Assembly: GCA_032164245.1 (NCBI GenBank)
Contig: JAVMKO010000003.1
Span: 45,448,890-45,512,889, forward strand
From: Sternotherus odoratus
Taxonomy: Eukaryota > Chordata > Testudines > Kinosternidae
Length of the DNA: 64,000 nt
Direction: 5' to 3'
The position numbers were made by a program, and so were the translations under genes. A model generated the notes under the pieces. That model was not told the DNA's origin, ran no database searches, and worked only from the letters and a program-made list of their open reading frames with translations. Below, one piece after another: positions 56,185 to 64,000 of this stretch (the first letter of the stretch is position 1; the number at the start of each line of letters is the position of its first letter).

Positions 56185-59059
56185 CAGTTGTATGCTCACA
56201 GTCTTTTAGTCTTTTATTTCTAAGGCAGGTTCTTCATTTGGTCTTGTGCCAAGATCTTGAATTTTTCAGTTCCTTAGATACCAAAAAGCTGAATAGTTAT
56301 TAGTTTGCTGAGCTATCTTGGCCTAGGAAAATAAAGAATGAATAAGTATTCACCAGCTTTACTCTCATCATAGAGAACCCAGTGTTAATCATAGAATACT
56401 AACTCCAATGGTCCACTTATACCAAACTCTTACTTAGTCATGCAGCGATACATTTCAGTACAGAAAACAAATGAATAATGGAGAAAAAGAGAGGAGAGTG
56501 GGAACCAATGGGAGAGAGGGAAAGGAGAGGAAGTTAAATGTTGTTCCTGCATTGAAAATTGGATTTCTTAAGCCAATAAGCCAGGTGCCAGAGTTTCTTC
56601 TTTTTCCTTCTGAATCCATGTGGTGTAGTAGAAATCGTATAAAAAAAATAAAAACAAACAAACAAACAAACAAACAAAAACCACTCACCAGCTATTACCA
56701 CCTGACATAGAAAGTTCTTCTTTTAAATGCAAGTATAAACCTGGTAATTTCAGTAACACCCTATGTATTAACCATTGGCACATTCTGAGTTGTTAATGGT
56801 AAGTACTGAATCTCCACCAGTCAGCTGATCAGACATTTTCACGTTCATCTGCCCTTCCCTGCAACACTCTCTTGCTCTAATACATTGAAGATTTCCTTAG
56901 CAGTCTTAGCTCTAGAAGTCTTATATGTTTTAGGACAGAGCTACATACAGAACCCCAAGGGCTTTCAGAATATTGGTGACTTGCAGAAATCAAATTTTCA
57001 AGATAGAAAAAAAAATCCTGTTCTTTCTTTTCTTCCTCCTTTTGAGAATGCTTTTTTTTTTTAAATTGTGATAGTAAATGAACACAAATGATCATGACCT
57101 TTCTCTTTCAGCTCATTGCAAACACAGTTCCCAGCAGCATAGTCCAAGCTAATTTTTGTTACTAAATCCTGCTGAGCCATCAACACTGCTAAAATCGTCA
57201 CTCTGGCTGTTTTTTCCTTGAGGCTCTCCCAGCTAAGTAATGCTTATACAGAGATTGCAGCTCCCTGTAGCAGCGCTCCAGAATGTTAGCAGCTGAAGTC
57301 TTTATTGATGAGCAAATTAAGTTCTCTCTCTCATAAAGAAGGTTAATCTGGAGAGAGAGAATTGTGTTGTCTTACCTGGAAAAAGCAGGGAAGAGGAATG
57401 GTTAGCTGAAGTGCACGTTTCCATTGGTTTCCAGCTGCCTGACTGGTCAGAATAACTGAGAGAGAGAAAAAATAGCTACTGGGATTTACTTAAGTCCTGG
57501 TAGCCATGAATCTGGTAGCTAACTTTTGCCAGTATGCATATGGGGGTCAACTCCCACTCTTTTCCTCCACTATGTTGTGCCCAAGAAACAGCAGAACTGT
57601 GCTGCAGTTTGAGTTAGGATTTGGGGAGCTTGTGCACTGTAGGTCTCCCTATGTGGTTCTCAGTACTGAGGTTTAGTAAGTAAGCAGATGTGGACTGGGG
57701 GAAGAGCTGGGCAGGACCAGTGTACCTGTGACTACACCAGTAGCCTTTAACCCCTATAAATGGAGTAGAGGGAAGATTATAGCGTTAGGACTGCAACTGT
57801 GTCTGTGGAATGTAGTGTCCTTCCCTCCCACCTAAACTCCTTGGGCCAAACTTGGTTACTGAGGCAAAAGGTCCAGGGAGAAGATGTTAATTTGGTTAAT
57901 CTAGGTAATATTTTAGACAACGTATATTTAAATTATTGTTACATAAACCTGAGAGAATTTATTGGCTGCTTCATGTACTGCTGGTAGCTATCGCTGCATG
58001 AGTATTTATATAGCTCATGGACAAATAAAATCCCCAGACATTAGTGGGTATCAAATATGGTTTCATTTAGCATATTGATCTTTGCCTGCTTGTCAGCTGA
58101 AATTGAAAATTTCTAAATGAAATGGAAGCTTAATGGGAGTTGAGACATAATATATAATCTGTCAGTATTCCTCAAGAACGAGATTAATTTAATTTGGAAG
58201 GGATATATATTTAAATAGATTTCTCCGTATTAGCATTCAAATTCCTTTTAATGGGCAATTACAATTAATGTGGGGAATGGAGATTGAAAAAATCAGTTAA
58301 TTTAAAGGGGAAACCTTTAAGCAAAATTTGACCCAAAGTTCAGGTTTTATATACAAAGCTTTACAAACCTAAGAATGCTTCCATATTTTAAAAAAATAAT
58401 TCCAGTGAAAACTATATTCAGATATATCCCTGTAGCGTATTTGCAAACTTACCATTGTAGCATTTTACTTATGCATAAACATTGACTACATACTGATTAA
58501 AAATTACTATTTTCATTGACCAAAAGAGAGAAGTTAAAATAGAACTCAAACAGCATAAATAGTGAAAAGTAAGTATGACTCATAAAAATCTCTTAGTTTT
58601 AATAACGAAAGGTGTTGGTAATACAGGTAAGTAAATGTTTTGTTTTTTAAATATATTTTGCCTAATGGTATTCATTTAGCACATGATTTATTAAAAAACA
58701 TATTTAATTCTAGATTTACTATGTAAACCTCTGGTATTTGAAATCCCTAGATACAGTTTGCAAGTGAAAGTTGAAGTATTATTTTGTATACTGATTTTTT
58801 TAAAGTAACCATTTAACCTAGTTTTACACCGTTATATTTTTTCAATAGAATAATTAAAAAAGGTATTTTATACAAACATTTGCACAACTTATTCTTTGGT
58901 ACAGCATCTGTAAAATAGTTTTAGCTCTTGACTCACAAAGTCTAAAACAAAAATAAAAAGAAACTCATATCTGCAGGACCATTAATACTTAACTGAATTT
59001 CTTTGTCTCATTTGCACACCTGGGGAAAAGGGTGATGTTTTGACTTAGTTGGCATTTTA
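56185..59059. other. Unique-looking region, no gene recognised
   Basis: Contains a caaa microsatellite (56653-56678). The interval 58030-58290 is repeat-free, rich in taat/atta words and could be conserved non-coding DNA; that is a guess. Confidence 0.35.
56653..56680 (+). repeat. (CAAA)n microsatellite
   Basis: aacaaacaaacaaacaaaca continuing for about seven units. Confidence 0.95.
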
Positions 59060-59348
59060 TCCAAAGTATTATATTGTACTCTGTGGCCAAAAGGTCTAAT
59101 GTGATCCTTGGTTGTATAAAATGGGGATTATCAAGTAGGAGTAGAGAGGTTACATTACCTCTGTATTTGGCAGAGGTGTGATGGCTACTGGAATACTTTG
59201 TCCATTTCTGGTACACACAGTTCAGGAAGGATATTTGTAAACTGGAGAGAGTTCAGAGAAGAGCCATGAGATTGACTGAAGAATTAAAAAACACGCCTTA
59301 TTGTGACAGACTCAAGGAGCTCAGTCTATGTAGTTGTCAAAGAGAAGG
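59060..59348 (+). mobile_element. CR1-type LINE, left piece
   Basis: 'ggtctaatgtgatccttggt', 'ggagtagagaggttacatta', 'ttcaggaaggatatttgtaa', 'agacagactcaagg'-like and 'agctcagtctatgtagttgt' match the CR1 region upstream of the 3' end. It stops at agagaagg, where an LTR-like sequence begins. Confidence 0.82.
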
Positions 59349-59734
59349 TGTGATGGTCATGGAACTTCTATGTAATAATCTGTTAATCTATAATCTATAA
59401 TCTGTGACTTCTGAGATGTAATTATGTGAAGTAAAGTTACTATGTAATTGGGGTAATTATTAGAATTTCATGTATGATTGTGTATAGATCTAACTTATAT
59501 TGGGGGTAGTGGAATGACTTATTATATGCCTATTATCCTTTAATTCAATGGGGTCTGTGCATGAAGGCAAAACAATGGCTTAAGGGCAAGCAGGCACACA
59601 CTTGAAAGAAAATGGCATACACTTTAGTTTCAGGGATCCCATATTCTGTCTCCAACAGCTGTAATCCTGGAGATCAAAAGAATACTAAAAGGTCAGAGGA
59701 AGAAGGTGGGGAGGTGTTGATTGTCAGAAGCTGG

Positions 59735-59772
59735 AGAGAGAGAGAGAGAAAGAGTCTGATGTAGGAGAGAGA
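59735..59772 (+). repeat. (GA)n-rich tract
   Basis: ggagagagagagagagaaag and, before the hAT element, gagagaga, which served as its target site. Confidence 0.85.
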
Positions 59773-60769
59773 TAGGGTGACCAGATCGGAAGAGTGAAAT
59801 ATCAGGACACATTGGGGGGGGGGGGGTGCAAGGGGAGGGGCGTGAGCGGGGGGGGGCGGGACATGAGGGGGCGGGGCATGAGTGGAGGGGCGGGACACAA
59901 CAGGCACAGGCGCACAGCCCTGATCAGAGCCATGAGAAGGGGCACACAGCCCTAGGAAGCTGAAAAAAGGGGTTGTAGAAACCACGGGGCCAGGGGTTAA
60001 ATATACTATTATTTAGTTTATATATTTAATGAAAATAAATGAATAATCTGATTGTGCTATATTGTTATTGTTTTTATTTTCCACCCTCCCCTCCCCCAGA
60101 CACGCAGGGAAGACCTGACGGCCCTGCATGTCTTGGTTTATAAAGGGTGGTGGGTGGCACCCTACGAGTGACTCGAACTTCGGGGGGAGAGGGCGGCTTT
60201 TTTTCCTTGTGTGCGGGGAACAGCAGTGCCAAACTGCCTGTTCCTGCACCCAGCTTCGACCTTTGGTCCCCGCCACACCACATGCTTAACATATAACCAT
60301 GCCCCCCTGTTTTCCAATTGCACTTTTGTGCAGCAGTGCCCTGCATGGTTTTAAACTGCGGGAGGTTTTCTGTGGCACGGCGTGGAAGATAGTGGTGGGG
60401 GGTGAAGGAGGGCTGCTTGCACAGGTGCCGGCAGAGAGAGACCTGTCCTGACTCTCTGCCTGGGGCAGTGGCTGTAGATGGGGCTGATGATCGCTGATGA
60501 GGGGCTGGGGGAGGCCGGGAGCTCTCTGCCTCCCGCCCTCCCTCTGCCAGCGCTTGCAAGCAGAGCTCCTCTCCCCTGCAGAGTCAGATGTGTGCTCCTG
60601 CCGCCAGGCGAGTGAATCAGCCACCCTGCCGGCAGGAAGCAGTGGCTGCCGGCACGAGGTCCCGAATATCGGGACAAAACAGCTTCCCGACCATACCTTG
60701 GTCGGGACACGGGACAAGTCCCTTAAAATCGGGACTGTCCCGATAAAATTGGGACATCTGGTCACCCTA
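59773..60769. mobile_element. hAT-type element with GC-rich interior
   Basis: Left end tagggtgaccagatcggaag; right end reverse complement tagggtgaccagatgtccca. The exact 8-bp duplication gagagaga lies at 59765-59772 and 60770-60777 (within a GA tract, so its length is less certain). Near the right end 'cgggacaaaacagcttcccg', 'cgggactgtcccg' and similar palindromic phrases occur. The interior is GC-rich. Frames of up to 161 codons on the minus strand show no transposase motif and overlap each other in different frames. Confidence 0.85.
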
Positions 60770-61174
60770 GAGAGAGATGCTGCAGAGGAGTCTAGAGGAG
60801 TTGGGCCTTCCGAGTTCCAGGGAATGTTAAGCTTTAGGGAAAAGCAGGCAGGTATATAGACTGGTTTATTGTTTTTAAGATCTGTATTCTTTGAAATGCT
60901 GTTCTAATAAATAATGCTCTGCTTTAGAAGGCTGTCTAGTTACCACTGTCGTTGCTTGCAGAGGGAACAGATTTGCAGGATCTAAGTGCAAGTCATGTCT
61001 GTTATGGTAATCACAATTCATCACAGCAGACTGAAGCCAGGTTTCGGTCTAATAGGGGGAGTTTGTGTGGTTGCAGCCCAAGAGAAGTGACAGCTAAAGA
61101 TCTGGGATGAAGCTCAAAGAGATAAGGAGGGGACAGAAAGGCAGTAAGCCCAGTAACCATGGCAGAAAGTAAAG

Positions 61175-61445
61175 CTAGAAGGCCTGGAAACTGAAGCTAG
61201 ACAAATTCAGACTAGGAATAAGGTGTAGATTTTTAAAAGTTAGTGTAATTAACCATTGGAACAATTTACCAACAGATGTGGTGGACTCTCCATCACCTGA
61301 AATCTTTAAATCAAGATTGGATGTTTTCCAAAAGATACACTCTAGTTCAAACAGGAATTAATTCTGGGGAATCCTATGGCCTGCGTTATACAGGAAGTCA
61401 GGCTGCATGATCACAATGGTCCCTGCTGGCCTTATGATCTATGAA
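61175..61445 (+). mobile_element. CR1-type LINE 3' end, right piece
   Basis: 'ctgaagctagacaaattcag', 'gtgtaattaaccattggaac', 'ggtggactctccatcacctg', then 'gaagtcaggctgcatgatca' and 'ctgctggccttatgatctat'. It fits downstream of the 59060-59348 piece after a gap of about 100 bases of the element, so both may be one copy. Confidence 0.88.
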
Positions 61446-62564
61446 AATTTTGCAGAAACATATTAGATTAGAAGTTCCTGAAGGGAGATGATGTGGGGAT
61501 TGTTGGTGCTCCATGTAGCACTTGTTGGTCTATGGAGAGCTCAGTGGCCACGTTCTGCTGGCTCTTTTCCTTGCTTGTATCTAAGAGGAAGAGAACAGAT
61601 GGGAAGGGGAGATAAAATGAAGAGTAAAAGTAGATAGGAAAAAATGTAAAAATTTACTGTCATTGACTCAAGAAAGTTGTGTCATTATGAATAGAGTGAT
61701 TCGTACCATCACATATGAGGGATTCATGCTGTGAAACAATTTGTGAATTTCTGTAGATGCGTATTTGTGTGTATTTGTCAGGGCTTAAAGTGTAGTTTGC
61801 CCTTTCAAGATAGGGGGTTAATTTTTATACAGTACAATAAGCATCTCTTCTCAGGAGAGCCTTTTAATTCCTGCTGCTCTTCATTTGCATTAGAAACAAC
61901 AAGTAATTAGCAGTACACTTTTCAATATTGCTGCTCTTGGCACTGAGGCAACTCAGAGAGCAGTGACCTTTAGTAGAAGAAGAAAATAGAAATGCTGAAA
62001 AGAGCTAACCAACTGCACGGAGAGCTGTAGATTATAGAATGTAGAGATAAATACATGAAGTCCAATCATCAGCTGTGCTCCCCTCGCCATGCAGGACTGT
62101 TCCCAAGATTATTTTTATTATTGTTCAATCTATTTTTAAATGTCCAGGTGATGGAACTTCCCCATCCTCCCTTAAGAAAGGACTTGCAGAGGTAGCAACG
62201 GTAACAAGGAAAAAGGCAACGCCTACTGACAGTTAACACACTGGCATCTGAGTGAGAAATACTATAATTACAGTATCTCAGGTAAATGTCTTTATAAAGG
62301 TGACCCTATACTTCTGTATCTTTCATGTGCATGAACGGAGCATCTTTTGGAGAGCCCACATGTAACTAATGTGTGAGTTGCCAGTTAGTTATTACAATTC
62401 ACTAAATGAAAAAGATTTGTCTGAGCAATTGAATTAATTGTATTCTGTATGTAATCAGTTTCATTTGAAATATACCTTACAAAGCTAAATAATCTGTAAA
62501 CTTCGTCTGCAATACTGTTTATACATTTATTGCACTATAATTTAGCATTTAACTTCAATGGGTC
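61446..62564. other. No gene recognised; 61840-62130 possible conserved non-coding DNA
   Basis: Repeat-free, with words such as 'aagtaattagcagtacactt'. Conservation is unproven. Confidence 0.2.
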
Positions 62565-62820
62565 TGTGATAGGGTATGCAAATCCCACACCAGGAAGGAA
62601 GGGCTAAGCAGCTGCTCTGAGCCAGGCATTGTTATCCTGCCATACCTGCAAAGCATGCATGGCTTGGAGGAGTAGCCTAAAAGGAGAGAAGGCCAGCTTA
62701 GTTGAGGCAGATAGTAGAAGGGTGCAGATCTTTTCTCTTGGGAAAGCATACTATACAGGCGCTTTGTCTGCCTGAGACCTGTCAATAGTGATCTGACCAA
62801 GCCTGCAAAGGAGGGACTGG
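62565..62820 (+). mobile_element. Possible LTR, left piece
   Basis: Starts tgtgatagggtatgcaaatc, then GC-richer sequence with 'gagaaggccagcttagttga'. It looks like the start of a reptile LTR whose continuation would be at about 63560-63930. Ends and target duplication are not established. Confidence 0.35.
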
Positions 62821-62874
62821 GCTGGGGATTGTCCCCAAAGATTGGTTTTGTGTTCAGTTCTTTAATATAGCTGT

Positions 62875-63545
62875 AAGAGATTTCCTTCCCCTTCTAAACT
62901 CTAGGGTAAAGATGTGGGGATCTCTTATGTGAAAGACCAATTAACTCCAAGCTACTTTCCCAGCCTAGGTTAAATCTTTTCCCCCAAAACCCAAACTTCT
63001 CCAATTGGGGCTTGGAATCCGCTGCCACCATTAATGTGAGTAACCCAAAACCATGGGGTGGGGCACATTAAAACCCCGATAGTAACACCCCCTCCCCCTT
63101 GCTACCTGGGAGAGATTGAGAACACAGACGCTAGGATCCCTCCAATAGAATTAACAGACAATTCTTATAACAAAAAAGGTTTAATAGAGAAAAGAGAAAA
63201 GCTTACAATTTACACAGACTTCACAGATACTCAGTTCCTAGTCTTAACCCGCCTTAACCCCTCCCGTGGGATTTCTCTCCCTGATGAGGTTAAAGACACC
63301 AGAGATTGATTACAAGCTTATACAATTAACAATTTCAATTACTGCCAGGCTGACGTAGAAACTTATCAAGGGATGAGTAGAAAGGTGATTCATTACCCCA
63401 GAGCCCGCGAGGAGAAGGAGACAGGCGGAGTGCCTGGGAAAAAGTGAAACTAAACTTCTTTGTCTCTTGGAATGCGAGCTCTTACATCATCCCCTCTCCT
63501 GTTCAGGTTTTAACCCTTTACAGGTAAAACAGTAATTCTAAGGCA
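62875..63545 (-). mobile_element. Possible LTR-like insertion
   Basis: The block starting 'cccttctaaactctagggta' and running through 'aaaaaaggtttaatagagaa' to 'gttttaaccctttacaggta' resembles, read on the minus strand, a common reptile LTR family as I recall it. A run like 'tttaatagagaa' takes the place expected for the polyadenylation region. Ends are not clear. Confidence 0.35.
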
Positions 63546-63559
63546 CTTCATACATATGA

Positions 63560-63930
63560 TAATAGCAAAAAGTAGGCTCTTGTAGGAAATGATCCAGGGA
63601 GGCAGGTGCATAGCACTCCAAGGTGCAGGAGATAGCTGCACACCACTGGGCCTGGATAGGAGCCTGGTGGAGAGGGTGGGCCCAGGCTCCCCTACCAACC
63701 TTTAAAGAGGAGACAATGACAGAAGCCTATCCATTGGCAGGGAACCTAGCTGGGGAAGAGTCCAGACCCCAAGTCTCTGATCTGAGGACTAAGCCCCAAA
63801 GCCCTGGCAGACATCAAAAGACTTCCTCATTATTGAACTTCTTCTGCATACCCCAAAAGGAGTGGACTGGAACACATGAAATGGCTGGAGGACCGAGTAA
63901 CAGAAGGGCCAGATTACCACAGGATCAGGG
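63560..63930 (+). mobile_element. Possible LTR, right piece
   Basis: 'accccaaaaggagtggactg' and 'ctggaggaccgagtaacaga' are phrases I associate with the 3' part of a reptile LTR. Together with 62565-62820 it would form one LTR split by the intervening block. Confidence 0.3.
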
Positions 63931-63934
63931 CAGC

Positions 63935-64000
63935 TATCTGCAAGGGCACCCAGGAAAGCTTGAGCTCCGAGACTCAATTTCATTGCAAAAAGTTTTGATT
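63935..64000. repeat. Second copy of the 54.1-54.5 kb repeat, cut by the window end
   Basis: 'gagactcaatttcattgcaa' then 'ttttgatt' matches 54475-54517. Only its edge is in the window. Confidence 0.5.

Larger units (their letters stand above)
59349..61025 (+). mobile_element. LTR-like element, interrupted by a hAT
   Basis: Starts tgtgatggtcatggaacttc directly at the break in the CR1. The possible right end is atcaca at 61015 or attcatcaca at 61025, giving a TGTGAT...ATCACA structure. A polyadenylation signal aataaa lies at 60907-60912. Without the inserted hAT (997 bases plus 8-base duplication) the length would be about 660-670 bases, normal for an LTR. About 150 bases of unassigned sequence (61026-61174) separate it from the next CR1 piece and could be a remnant of the internal region. 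No viral gene is visible. Confidence 0.5.

Noticed and set aside
60074..60765. Minus-strand frames of 119-161 codons
   Set aside because: They overlap in different frames within a hAT element's GC-rich interior and show no transposase motif.

Overview
The window is vertebrate nuclear DNA, most probably from a turtle or another non-avian reptile. It has no bacterial-style gene packing. It carries CR1-type LINE copies, Penelope-like element (PLE) copies, several hAT, Tigger/pogo-like and Harbinger-like non-autonomous elements, solo LTRs, a Helitron and old MIR SINEs. Assigning it to turtles rests on remembered repeat families, not on a database search. I found no host protein-coding gene that I can support; open frames over 60 codons are chance frames or remnants of transposon proteins. 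The window is best read as intergenic or long-intron DNA.

Layout: 1-7.5 kb holds a decayed Myb/SANT (Harbinger-type) pseudogene, a Tigger-like element carrying a GC-rich minisatellite, a PLE 3' end with a 13-bp target duplication, a hAT element, a CR1 and a second Tigger-like element. 7.5-15 kb is mostly unique A/T-rich DNA with a small MITE, a 20-bp perfect inverted repeat and a solo LTR. 15-24 kb holds a third Tigger-like element, a PLE fragment, CR1 copies in both orientations (two head to head, one interrupted) and a MIR. 24.7-27.9 kb is a dense cluster: hAT, a CR1-split MITE, another hAT, and an 18S rRNA pseudogene that is fused to a repeat end and interrupted by a PLE-type palindrome. 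28-42 kb holds Harbinger-like elements (one with a readable Myb/SANT start), a solo LTR, a hAT with an exact 8-bp target duplication, a MIR, a large foldback element, a second PLE-type palindrome and a Helitron with diagnostic ends. 42-45.5 kb has a PLE copy with an inverted end, a CR1, a hAT and a MIR. 45.5-59 kb is mostly unique with scattered CR1, MIR, hAT and Harbinger pieces. 59-61.4 kb shows CR1 pieces around an LTR that itself contains a hAT element. 62.5-64 kb is probably two nested LTR-like elements.

The region most worth follow-up is 26.8-27.9 kb. The 5' part of 18S rRNA, starting within a few bases of the mature 5' end, is joined at its 3' side to a sequence resembling a PLE-type repeat terminus, and a PLE-type palindrome lies inside it. 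This suggests rRNA-retroelement template switching. The widely seen palindromic repeats here share sequence with the 3' ends of the PLE copies at 2.8 kb and 42.2 kb, which gives them a possible origin.
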